A DNA stretch of 64,000 bases from Mucilaginibacter cryoferens (lineage in GTDB: Bacteria > Bacteroidota > Bacteroidia > Sphingobacteriales > Sphingobacteriaceae). The position numbers were made by a program, and so were the translations under genes. This document shows positions 45,601 to 53,062 of this stretch, one piece after another; the stretch's first letter is position 1, and the number at the start of each line of letters is the position of its first letter. The DNA lies in assembly GCF_014205845.1 (NCBI RefSeq), contig NZ_JACHCR010000003.1, forward strand, positions 310,001 through 374,000, read 5' to 3'. Under the pieces are notes generated by a model. That model saw only the letters and a program-made list of their open reading frames with translations, did no database searches and had not been told where the DNA came from.

Positions 45601-46000
45601 TGGCTTCAATAAGCGCACTGTGCTTTACATCGGCAGCCGCCAGCTTTTTAAGCTGTAGGGTATTAAGCAGCTTATCATTAACATCGTAAAAGTGCTTTCC
45701 TATAATTTCGGCGGCCTCATCGTGTGTTAATGATTTACCCAGCTTAAGCCAGGACAATAGCGGCGGCAGTATCAGCCAGCACACCAACCCAATATTTAGC
45801 AGTATAAAAAAGTAAAAAAGAATAGTGCGAAAAAGCACATTAAAATTGCCAAAATACTCGCTTAGCGTAATTACAACATATGCGGTAAACAGGCCGGCAC
45901 CTAAAAATATAAGGCCCCGCAAAAAATTATTGAAATAATACTTCCTTATAAAGACGTTTATCTTTCCAATCAGTAATTCATAATTTTCAGCAGACGTCAT
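42662..46000 (-). CDS. DUF4175 family membrane protein
   Basis: An 1112-residue protein with two membrane helices near residues 30-75 and another near 155-175, then an extracytoplasmic beta-rich part (about 200-490) and a very long Gln/Lys/Glu-rich coiled-coil C-terminal region (about 500-1080) with runs such as QQQAAKEMKDLASKLQQQ. It matches the DUF4175 proteins conserved next to ybeY in Bacteroidota. The function is unknown. The low-complexity coiled coil produces several long antisense open frames that are not genes. Confidence 0.87.
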   Translation of the reverse strand: MTSAENYELLIGKINVFIRKYYFNNFLRGLIFLGAGLFTAYVVITLSEYFGNFNVLFRTILFYFFILLNIGLVCWLILPPLLSWLKLGKSLTHDEAAEIIGKHFYDVNDKLLNTLQLKKLAAADVKHSALIEASIDQKIESLKPVSFPSAINIRENAKYLRYILVPAAVIVVIAFASPSVLTESTKRLIRHNEYFVPVAPFKFNILNKSLSVVEGDDLKLDLKLDGDKLPADVYVETANNTFKLDKENISRFHYQFTNLQQNTKFRLIGNGFASARYEIRVNQKPALLHFDVELSYPVYLHKKNETLVNAGDLVIPAGTAIKWQLHTQHATGLQFFMNNEVHQAVASGADLFEHTEKVYKNTIYKLSPVNAQVNHSDSATYHINVILDEMPVISVDEKPDSVSMKSLYFNGKIQDDHGFSSLTFHYNVQPAGNKGNPKAFVKRVDADMKQTQADFFYFWNLKELGINAGDRVTYFFEVADNDEVSGPKKARSPERTLNVPDVQEVNKQLNAGTEAIKQKMESAIKLAGQVEHDSQKLNQMLLNKNTLSFDEKKQVEDLMQKRKDLEDLVKEIKDDNKKNLYNRQENQQQNEEILAKQKQIDDLFNNVLDKKTKELLQNLQQLLNEQQKDATRDELSKMQMDNKSLKKELDRMLELYKKLEFDQKLNQQIDQLNKLADKQQQLADKSQQAGADQKQLQEEQSGLKKDFEDVKKGFDDLQKTNEQAEHKSTYQNPEKETQSIEQQMDKSAGDLQQNNKSKASKAQQQAAKEMKDLASKLQQQDEEGESKDNAIDAQQLRELLKNLVNSSFSQEKLMQTLKGTNATDPAYITLTQSQKDIKDNLKTAEDSLYAISRRVPQIQSTVNQEIASINTHIDQALDNLGDRRTAEANRNQQYAMTSMNNLALMLSEALDQLQKMQNKGKGGKGKPQSMSQLSKMQQQLNQNMQKAREQMQQQGNQGKSKPGQGQPGGNMSEQLARMARQQQQIRQQLEQINREENKDGKGGLGNLDKISQEMEQTERDLVNKKITDEALKRQQQIQSRLLEADKAQQEREQDQQRESHAGKEIPPGYIKALQGYQQQRAKQTEQIKTVSPALNLYYKQKIKSYFDQLNAK

Positions 46001-46246
46001 AATTCTGTGCTAAAATACCAAATACACCATTAAACGGAAATAGCAGCTAAACAATATAGCATACCGCCGCCGTTAAGATAAAAAATGAAAACGGCATTAA
46101 ATTGCTCCTGTTATAATATTTAACAATACTGTGGCAAAATAGCCTGCTTGCGGTGTGGCACATTTCTAAAAAAGCATTTGGGTTGATAGCTTTTATTTAT
46201 ATTTAGCAATTACTTTTCTTTTTATATAAACCTGGATAGACCGCCA

Positions 46247-48295
46247 ATGTGTTACAACCGGCTAAGGCCTTATACTGTTTTCTACCCTTATTTATTTATA
46301 TATATTATTTTATTTACGGCATGTGAAAACCCTGGCAGCAACAAAGAAAGCATCACTTTAAAGCGCCAGTTTGAGAATGTAGACAGCCTGATTATTGCCA
46401 GCAAAGGCGATAGCGCTATAAAAATACTGCTAAAGTTACGCCCCCAAATTAAAAGCAACGATCCATATATAACTGTATATTATTGCATAATGGCCGATCG
46501 GAGCCGGTATAATGTACCAGCTATGCAGGTCTATGCCGATAGCGCCCTTGCTTTTTTTAATGATAAAAACAATGCCGACAAATACAAAGAACAGTATTTG
46601 CAAACCTTGTTAACCAAGGGCGATGCTTGCATGCTGGATGGACGATATAACCAGGCTTTGCATTACTATGATAGCGGAAAACGGCTGCTAATAAACGGTA
46701 GCTGCGATGATGGTATACTTTCTGCAAGGATGGCAGATATTTATTTTGCTCAAAAAAACTATGCCCTTGCAGCAAAATATTGGGGTCAAAACTATAATCA
46801 CCTGGGTGCCTGCAACCCTATGCTTACGCGCGAAAAGCTCTTTTTTATCAGGCAATCAGCCTTAAACAACGCGGGTGTAGCGTTTGAACGCAATGGACAA
46901 CTGGATAGCGCCGCATTTTACTATAATCGCGACCTTAAATTGATACAGCAGGCGGATAGGGATAATATTTTAACCAAGTTCTACATTAATGCATCGAGCA
47001 TTGTGGTGTACGATAATTTAGGCGGTCTTGCTATTAAAAAAGGCAATTATGGCGAAGCTAATCGCTGCCTTACCATCGCCTTAAATACACCCACTGTTGA
47101 TGTGGACGGAATGAGAATAACCCTTTACATGAAATATGCCGACCTAAATACCCGAACCGGCAATTATTCACAAGCGGCCGAAGCATTTAATAAAAGTCGC
47201 AAACTACTGGATAGGTATTGGAAAGATAACCCCGATGCCCTTTTAAAATGGAACAAGCTATATGCAGCCTATCTGTTTAAAATAAAACAACCCGAAAAAG
47301 CATACCAATACCTGGATACTTACGTGCGCCTGAGCGATTCGCTACAGGCCAGTACTTCCAAAATATTCAGGCTTGATGTTGACCGCGAGTTAACCACCCT
47401 GCATCAACAACAGACCCTAAACGAATTAAAGCAGCAGGATAAACTTAAATTAATATACCTGGTTGCCATTACTATTGCGGCGGTGTTATTAAGCGTGATA
47501 ATGGTTTTAATAACCCGGAGCCTGAAAAGAAGCCGCAAGAACCATCACAACACCGTTTTATACAACGGGCAATTGAAAGACACCCTTGCCAAGCTGGAAA
47601 GTGCCAACCAAAACTATATCCGGATGATGCGTGTTATGGCGCACGACCTTCGCAACCCGTTATGGGGCATCACCGGCCTGGCCACCATGTTACTTGATGA
47701 GGATGAGCATTTTTCTGAAGATAGCCGGCACGCTTTAAAACTCATAGAATCTACCGGAAGCAACACCATGGATATGATCAACGAGCTCCTCAGATCGGGC
47801 CTTGATGATGAAAATGCCCCCATTGCAGCAGAAGAGGTGAACCTTAAAAAGCTGCTATTTGATTCTGTGGAACTACTGCGCTTTAAAGCCAAAACAAAAA
47901 ATCAGGAAATTATTTTTGAGAATGACGATAAACCGGTTATAGCCCATGTTAATGCCGAAAAAATGTGGCGGGTTTTTAACAACGTAATTGTAAATGCCAT
48001 AAAATTTAGCTTTGAAGGGGGCACTATTAAAATTGGAATGCAGGTACAGGAAAACCAGGTGCTGATACACGTAGAAGACAATGGGATTGGCATTCCCGAA
48101 AAAAACAGGGAGAGCATTTTTGAAATGTTTACCCCAAGCAAAAGGCAAGGCACTGGCGGCGAACAACCTTTTGGACTTGGCCTGTCCATCACCAAAAAGA
48201 TAATTGAAAAACATGGTGGTAAAATATGGTTTACCAGCGAAGTTGGTAAAGGAACCGTATTTTATTTACAGCTGAATTTGAATACAATCCTGTAG
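46247..48295 (+). CDS. TPR-containing sensor histidine kinase
   Basis: A 682-residue membrane kinase. An N-terminal signal/lipobox-like segment (IILFTACENPG) is followed by about 340 residues of TPR-like helical repeats outside the cytoplasm (for example AADAFNKSRKLL-type units). A membrane helix lies near 400-425 (LIYLVAITIAAVLLSVIMVL). The HisKA dimerisation domain has the phospho-acceptor in RVMAHDLRNPLWGI near residue 466. The HATPase has NAIKFS, DNGIGIP and FGLGLSITKKIIEKHGG. There is no receiver domain and no adjacent response regulator. A terminator follows. Confidence 0.9.
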   Translation: MCYNRLRPYTVFYPYLFIYIILFTACENPGSNKESITLKRQFENVDSLIIASKGDSAIKILLKLRPQIKSNDPYITVYYCIMADRSRYNVPAMQVYADSALAFFNDKNNADKYKEQYLQTLLTKGDACMLDGRYNQALHYYDSGKRLLINGSCDDGILSARMADIYFAQKNYALAAKYWGQNYNHLGACNPMLTREKLFFIRQSALNNAGVAFERNGQLDSAAFYYNRDLKLIQQADRDNILTKFYINASSIVVYDNLGGLAIKKGNYGEANRCLTIALNTPTVDVDGMRITLYMKYADLNTRTGNYSQAAEAFNKSRKLLDRYWKDNPDALLKWNKLYAAYLFKIKQPEKAYQYLDTYVRLSDSLQASTSKIFRLDVDRELTTLHQQQTLNELKQQDKLKLIYLVAITIAAVLLSVIMVLITRSLKRSRKNHHNTVLYNGQLKDTLAKLESANQNYIRMMRVMAHDLRNPLWGITGLATMLLDEDEHFSEDSRHALKLIESTGSNTMDMINELLRSGLDDENAPIAAEEVNLKKLLFDSVELLRFKAKTKNQEIIFENDDKPVIAHVNAEKMWRVFNNVIVNAIKFSFEGGTIKIGMQVQENQVLIHVEDNGIGIPEKNRESIFEMFTPSKRQGTGGEQPFGLGLSITKKIIEKHGGKIWFTSEVGKGTVFYLQLNLNTIL

Positions 48296-48375
48296 CTTCT
48301 TTTTATACTAAACACCCAAAATACATCTTTCCCCGCAGGGGTATAACCCGGTACCAGCCCAATAAGAGTATGTAA

Positions 48376-48398
48376 AAACGGCTCTTGGCGAGCCGTTT
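48376..48398 (+). terminator. terminator of the histidine kinase gene
   Basis: AAACGGCTC and GAGCCGTTT pair perfectly around TTGGC, about 80 bases past the stop. Confidence 0.75.
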
Positions 48399-48532
48399 CA
48401 TAATTGATTGTAACAACAATCGCGGCCAGATTTAAATATGCTGTGAATGTTCTGTTGGGACTACTCAATTAAATTATTCGCTGCATTTTCAAGAACTCAT
48501 TTACCTGTTGCCAGAGCGGCAAACACCTGTAT

Positions 48533-48604
48533 AATTTACCGTATACATGGTAAATTGTAACGATTAATTAATTTGGAACAACAATACGTTGAAAAGCAAC
48601 GTAT
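48533..48604. promoter_or_regulatory. two dyads upstream of the beta-helix gene
   Basis: AATTTACC/GGTAAATT (48533-48540, 48549-48556; 8-base spacer) and ATACGTTG/CAACGTAT (48584-48591, 48597-48604) are perfect inverted repeats. They lie 100-170 bases before the ATG in the otherwise featureless 48296-48700 gap and could be operators; no regulator is adjacent. Confidence 0.4.
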
Positions 48605-48700
48605 AATACGAGGCTTTGAGAAATAAAAAAAGCTTGAAAGATGTTGATGTTTTGAACCTTTCTTCTCAAAAATATTTCGCGGCCGCCTTTAAATTTATAA

Positions 48701-50071
48701 ATGAAAAATTACCTGATACGTATTATAGCCGGTGTACTGGTTTTATCATCCTTTGCGATGTGTACCAAGAATATAAATAAAATTGAAGAACCACGAAGCA
48801 CAGCTTCAGGCAAGGATACCATATCTTCAAGTTTGCATACCGAGGCCGTTACTACCTATACTGTTCAGCCTTCGCAATGGATGGTTGATGGGACTAAAAT
48901 ACCAGCAGGGACTACGATATATATCCCCGCCGGAATAAGAGGCGCTTTACTGCTTAAAAATGTTAAAGGAACAGCTGCAAAACCCATTGTTATTATTAAC
49001 AAAGGAGGCAAGGTAACTTTTTCAACTTCTACTACCGCTTCATACGCGTTTAAGACACAAAACTGCCAGTATTTTAAGGTGTTGGGAAATGGGGTTCCGT
49101 CTATTCCCTATGGATTTAATGTAAATGGCGGCAACATAGGCATGACGATGGACGACCTGAGCTCGGATTTTGAGATCGCAAATATTGAAGTTCGTAATAG
49201 TGGCTTTGCGGGTATCATGGCCAAAACAGATCCATCATGTGATGCCGCAACCTGGCGCGGTCATTTTACAATGAAAAATGTAATTCTTCATAACAACTAT
49301 ATTCACCAAACCGGCGGCGAAGGTTTTTATGTAGGAAACTCGTTTTATGAAGATGGAGTATCTCTTTCTTGTGGTAAGGTTTTTCCTCATGATGTAGTGA
49401 ACGTTAAGATATATCAAAACCTTACCGATTCTACCGGTAGCGAAGGCATTCAGGTAGGCTGCGCTATTTCAGGATGCCAGATCTATAATAATACGGTGAA
49501 AGCTCCGGGGGTAAGTCCATTTTCGGCCTACCAGGATAATGGCATACAAATAGGAGAAGGCACCGGAGGCAAGTGTTATAATAACCTGATTAAGAACGCG
49601 CCGGGCGACGGCATTATTGTTCTCGGACTTGGAGACAACGTGGTGTTTAACAACTACATCATTAATTCAAAAGCATACGGCATTTTTGCAGATTCCAGGT
49701 ATACCCCCGGGCCGCATTTTCAGTTTATTAATAACACCATCGTTGGTTCGGCTTTAGGTGGCATTAAATTAAACTCTGAAACCATTCCCATGAATACTGT
49801 TGTTAACAATGTTATCATACAATCGGTATCAAGTCTATCCATAATTAGAAAAAGCAACAGTGTTAAGCTTACGGCTTCAAATAACTACTTAAATAAAGAT
49901 GTGAGTACCTGTAAATTTGTAAATTATAGTGCAGATAATTTTCATTTGCTCTCCTCATCTCCGCTTATCAATAAGGGAGCAAACGTTTTATCATACGGCG
50001 TAAGTTTCGACTATTATGGCACAAAACGTCCTTCCGGTAATGCATTCGATATAGGCGCTACAGAGTATTGA
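48701..50071 (+). CDS. secreted right-handed beta-helix lipoprotein
   Basis: A 456-residue exported protein; the signal sequence ends in a lipobox-like SSFAMC. Residues ~115-430 contain the repeating Asn/Val/Ile pattern of a right-handed parallel beta-helix (VILHNNYIHQTGGEGFYV, NNLIKNAPGDGIIV, IINSKAYGIFADS), the fold of pectate lyases and other polysaccharide-binding or cleaving proteins. Catalytic residues cannot be assigned. It ends with the common GNAFDIGATEY signature. It is the last chromosomal gene before the integrated element. Confidence 0.85.
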   Translation: MKNYLIRIIAGVLVLSSFAMCTKNINKIEEPRSTASGKDTISSSLHTEAVTTYTVQPSQWMVDGTKIPAGTTIYIPAGIRGALLLKNVKGTAAKPIVIINKGGKVTFSTSTTASYAFKTQNCQYFKVLGNGVPSIPYGFNVNGGNIGMTMDDLSSDFEIANIEVRNSGFAGIMAKTDPSCDAATWRGHFTMKNVILHNNYIHQTGGEGFYVGNSFYEDGVSLSCGKVFPHDVVNVKIYQNLTDSTGSEGIQVGCAISGCQIYNNTVKAPGVSPFSAYQDNGIQIGEGTGGKCYNNLIKNAPGDGIIVLGLGDNVVFNNYIINSKAYGIFADSRYTPGPHFQFINNTIVGSALGGIKLNSETIPMNTVVNNVIIQSVSSLSIIRKSNSVKLTASNNYLNKDVSTCKFVNYSADNFHLLSSSPLINKGANVLSYGVSFDYYGTKRPSGNAFDIGATEY

Positions 50072-50121
50072 GATAAGTAAAGCATGTGCATACAAGTTTT
50101 GTACAGAAAAAGTGTTATTAT

Positions 50122-50151
50122 TTTGAGTTAAGAGACAACTTATTATATTTG
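50122..50151 (+). promoter_or_regulatory. promoter of the interrupted tRNA-Pro gene
   Basis: TTTG (50122-50125), 18 bases, then TATATTTG (50144-50151) fits the Bacteroidota consensus well. It lies 50 bases before the tRNA-Pro 5' end and now reads into the integrase. Confidence 0.65.
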
Positions 50152-50201
50152 CTCCCTCCAATTTTGCATCCTTGTTGTGCACTAAGGTTGGAAACACAGT
50201 T

Positions 50202-50242
50202 CGGGATGTAGCGTAGCCCGGTATCGCGCCAGCATGGGGTGC
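50202..50242 (+). pseudogene. 5' half of tRNA-Pro(GGG), left attachment site
   Basis: The sequence reads acceptor CGGGATG, TA, a full D arm (GCGTAGCCCGGTATCGC), G, anticodon stem CCAGC and loop ATGGGGT with anticodon GGG. It then keeps only GC of the 3' stem before diverging into CGTCACAAGG. No T arm or acceptor 3' strand follows. The break at the anticodon arm, 140 bases before a tyrosine recombinase gene, marks it as the left junction of an integrated element. The 3' half is not present in the window. Confidence 0.75.
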
Positions 50243-50305
50243 CGTCACAAGGAGCTATGATTAAGCTTTTTAACTCCATTTAACTGTTGTTTGTCCCTTT
50301 TCTTT

Positions 50306-50353
50306 ACTAATAAACAGAGTGGTTTATTAGTATTTGTACTCCTGTTTGTACTC
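50306..50353. other. dyad and direct repeats upstream of the integrase
   Basis: ACTAATAAAC/GTTTATTAGT (50306-50315, 50322-50331) is a perfect 10-bp inverted repeat. TTTGTACTC is repeated directly at 50333-50341 and 50345-50353. These are plausible recombinase or excisionase binding sites, or an operator for the integrase gene. Confidence 0.45.
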
Positions 50354-50382
50354 TCAAATTCTAAGCTACAATAAACCAATTT

Positions 50383-51660
50383 ATGGCCACTGTAGCTATT
50401 ATCCTTAACACAGCAAAAAAGCTTTCTAACGACGAACATCCAATTACATTACGAGTAACCCACAATTACAAACGAAGGTACTATACTATAAATGGTTTAC
50501 TTACAAATCAATCCATAAAATTCAGATGTAGGCCGGAATACTGGAAACCACCGGAGGCAGAAGATAATGGTTTAGGCAGATTAAGAAAAATGTTTATCGG
50601 ATTTAAAGAGGCAAATTCTATTCTTGAAGTTAAGTTACAAGAGGCATACGCTATTCTAAAACGATATGATGAGCAGCAAATATCGTTTAACTTTGATCAA
50701 TTCGAACTTGATTTGAAGAAAAAAGAAATTCCGGTCGTAACGTCGCTACAGGAATATTACAGTCAACAGATAGCGATTTTAGAAGAACAAGGCAGGGTTG
50801 GCTTAGCAGGACTTTATTTTGAAGTGCAAAGAATCTTGAATAAGTTTAAACCTAACGCTATACTTTTAGATGTTAACTATAGATTTCTCGAAAGCTTTGA
50901 GTACTGGTTGCGCAATGAACGAAAGAACAAAGACACTACCATTAGTGTAAAGATGCGCAATCTACAACGTGTGATCAATCAAGCAATAGAAGATAAGTTT
51001 TTTAAAGCGGAAGACTATCCATTTGGCGAAAAGAAGTACTCGATAAACAAACGGCTTGACAGTAAGACAAAGAAGATAGCTATCACGTTGGATAAAATAA
51101 CAAAGCTAAAAGCGCTTAATCTTCCACCAGATTCATGGCTGTATTTGGCCCAACAGTATTTTCTTTTCAGTTATTACAGCCGTGGGATAAACTTCGTTGA
51201 TATAAGCTATCTTAAATGGAGCGACATTTCAAATACTCACATAAATTACGTGAGGAGAAAAACACGAGGTCAATTTGAAGTTCCTATTAATCAACACAAC
51301 GGTACAATATTGAACTACTTCAAAGAGAATTATAAAGTGCCTGGTGGATTCGTCTTTCCTATCTTGGATATAACAATTCATGTAACCCTAAAGCAGCAAT
51401 ATACAAGAAAGAAAACAGCACTTAGCGCCGTAAATCATGCGTTAAAAAAGCTTGCGGAGCAGATTGATGAACCTTCTTTGAAGTTAACGACCAATGTTGG
51501 CCGACATAGCTATGCGACTGGCTTAAAGCGCTCAGGTGCAAACACAAGTTACATAACTGAAGCCTTAGGACATGCAACGCAAGAGCAAACACAAACCTAC
51601 CTTGACGAATTTGAAAAAGGAGTAATCGAAAGTTGGGAGAATAAGATGTTTGATGTCTAA
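50383..51660 (+). CDS. tyrosine recombinase (site-specific integrase)
   Basis: A 425-residue integrase of the Bacteroidota mobile-element type. An N-terminal Arm-binding-like domain (about 1-110), a SAM-like core-binding domain (about 120-215) and the catalytic domain (about 235-412) are visible. Active residues are Arg267 in YYSRGINFVD, Lys293 in RRKTRG, Arg374 in NVGRHSYAT, His397 in LGHATQEQT and Tyr406 in TYLDEF. The His of the usual HxxR is replaced by Asn371, as happens in this group. It lies immediately inside the tRNA-Pro break and probably catalyses integration and excision. A strong terminator follows. Confidence 0.93.
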   Translation: MATVAIILNTAKKLSNDEHPITLRVTHNYKRRYYTINGLLTNQSIKFRCRPEYWKPPEAEDNGLGRLRKMFIGFKEANSILEVKLQEAYAILKRYDEQQISFNFDQFELDLKKKEIPVVTSLQEYYSQQIAILEEQGRVGLAGLYFEVQRILNKFKPNAILLDVNYRFLESFEYWLRNERKNKDTTISVKMRNLQRVINQAIEDKFFKAEDYPFGEKKYSINKRLDSKTKKIAITLDKITKLKALNLPPDSWLYLAQQYFLFSYYSRGINFVDISYLKWSDISNTHINYVRRKTRGQFEVPINQHNGTILNYFKENYKVPGGFVFPILDITIHVTLKQQYTRKKTALSAVNHALKKLAEQIDEPSLKLTTNVGRHSYATGLKRSGANTSYITEALGHATQEQTQTYLDEFEKGVIESWENKMFDV

Positions 51661-51672
51661 CTATTACCTTTA

Positions 51673-51700
51673 CAGTCCTGCTCCACAAGGGGCGGGATTG
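51673..51700 (+). terminator. terminator of the integrase gene
   Basis: CAGTCCTGCTCC pairs with GGGGCGGGATTG (12 bp, three wobble pairs) around ACAA, then TTTCTTC. Confidence 0.8.
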
Positions 51701-51707
51701 TTTCTTC

Positions 51708-52526
51708 ATGAAAAGGTATGCCCTGTCGAATGTTAATAGAAATGAACTAAATCATTTTCATGATGCTTACGAAGCATTAATGAGTGATTTTAAAATTCCA
51801 TCATCACATCGCAATAAATTACTGGATACCCTACAGTCATTTCACAATGAATATGACAGCTTGGAATGGGTCTTTGACTTTACAAATGCAAAGAGTGCAT
51901 TACTATTCTTCCACGGGTATCTAAATGCCTGTCAATTAGAAGAGGTTACTTATGAAACTAAAAATGGTAAGCCCCACTCCTCATTTAGGCCGGCCAACGC
52001 AAATGTTCTCATTCAAATTAATAGTCGAAATCTAGAAAGCCCACACGCTCCTTTGGATTATTACGGGGCCACCGAGATCATGGTAAAACACATGTACACT
52101 ATGATGCGGAAATCCGATCCAGTTCTTCTTTCGTTGTTAAATGATTATCAAGACATTCCCGATTCCGAAATATTAGAATTCATGATCAACAGCTTAGAAT
52201 TAAAAATAGACACCGGAGTTTCAAACATTGTAAAGGAAACAATTGGAGAGCTATTGAAATACGTTAATTTGCATTTGGATAAAACAACAAGCCGAAAGAA
52301 ACATCTTTTCATCTTTGAATTGCTTTACATCGGAGACATAATACAACATATAAAACAAGCAAATAATATTAAAGGCAAAGACTACGCTCTTAATATTAAA
52401 CAAGTCAACGGCAAATTCATTTCGACAAGAAATATTACTGAGACTGATAAGTCGGGGTTTATAAATGCCGTTCTTAAAAACGAAGGCAGGGCAATACGTA
52501 ATAGAGAATCCCAATTGAAGCTTTAG
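51708..52526 (+). CDS. element protein of unknown function (272 aa)
   Basis: A soluble, mostly helical protein with no signal peptide or membrane segment and no motif I recognise. The central segment SPHAPLDYYGATEIMVKH and the helical NIVKETIGELLKYVNL are the most distinctive parts. It begins eight bases after the integrase terminator and is followed by its own hairpin. AT-rich codon use matches the rest of the element. The start ATG at 51708 falls right after the hairpin tail, leaving almost no room for a separate promoter. Confidence 0.7.
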   Translation: MKRYALSNVNRNELNHFHDAYEALMSDFKIPSSHRNKLLDTLQSFHNEYDSLEWVFDFTNAKSALLFFHGYLNACQLEEVTYETKNGKPHSSFRPANANVLIQINSRNLESPHAPLDYYGATEIMVKHMYTMMRKSDPVLLSLLNDYQDIPDSEILEFMINSLELKIDTGVSNIVKETIGELLKYVNLHLDKTTSRKKHLFIFELLYIGDIIQHIKQANNIKGKDYALNIKQVNGKFISTRNITETDKSGFINAVLKNEGRAIRNRESQLKL

Positions 52527-52531
52527 CTATC

Positions 52532-52563
52532 GGGGGGAGGATTTCTGTAAAACCCCTTTTTTT
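52532..52563 (+). terminator. weak hairpin with T7 tail
   Basis: GGGG (52532-52535) and CCCC (52553-52556) could pair across a 17-base loop before TTTTTTT. The stem is short but the T tract is strong. Confidence 0.5.
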
Positions 52564-52594
52564 GAGCCTCTATAGCTGAACTTTCTTTGCCATT

Positions 52595-53014
52595 ATGAAT
52601 TTTAACTTTATTACCGGCAGAGAGGACAGCCAGGCTGGATCTAATCTGAATTTAATTACTAAACAAACCTTCTTTCATAGTATTGATGGCAGGGTGGGCT
52701 ATTTCGACAAAGCAAACTTTACTGAAATGACTACCCAAATGAAAGACGGGGCTCCGGCATTGCTCAAGCAGTACCGTGAATTTTTCAATTGCGTAAAGGA
52801 GGGGTTAAAAATCACTTCTGGTATTAGTAGGAACATCCATAAGACCAATTTGGAGCCTTACTACTATCTTAATTTTTCGACTGCTAATTTGAGTGTGGGA
52901 GTAACAATTTACGATGTTGATCGCTTAGGTCAATTCATAAAAGATTATGCTTATGGCATAATAAGAACTGACTTCACTTTAGAAGACTTAATCCAAGAAG
53001 CAACTGTTAATTAA
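52595..53014 (+). CDS. element protein of unknown function (139 aa)
   Basis: A 139-residue soluble protein without recognised domains. It contains GRVGYFDKANFTEMTTQMK near residues 32-50 and ends in an acidic helix (DFTLEDLIQEATVN). It lies between two hairpin terminators and immediately upstream of the helicase-like gene. Nothing in the sequence reveals its function. Confidence 0.65.
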   Translation: MNFNFITGREDSQAGSNLNLITKQTFFHSIDGRVGYFDKANFTEMTTQMKDGAPALLKQYREFFNCVKEGLKITSGISRNIHKTNLEPYYYLNFSTANLSVGVTIYDVDRLGQFIKDYAYGIIRTDFTLEDLIQEATVN

Positions 53015-53023
53015 ATCTCATCT

Positions 53024-53047
53024 GTCCTCCCGCATTCGCGGGAGGAC
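53024..53047 (+). terminator. perfect hairpin terminator
   Basis: GTCCTCCCGC and GCGGGAGGAC pair perfectly around ATTC, followed by TTTATTTCTCC. It lies nine bases past one stop and 15 bases before the next ATG. Confidence 0.9.
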
Positions 53048-53062
53048 TTTATTTCTCCTTTC

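Noticed and set aside
48262..48468. 68-codon minus-strand frame across the histidine kinase terminator
   Set aside because: It runs through a terminator hairpin and the kinase stop and has no coding signature.
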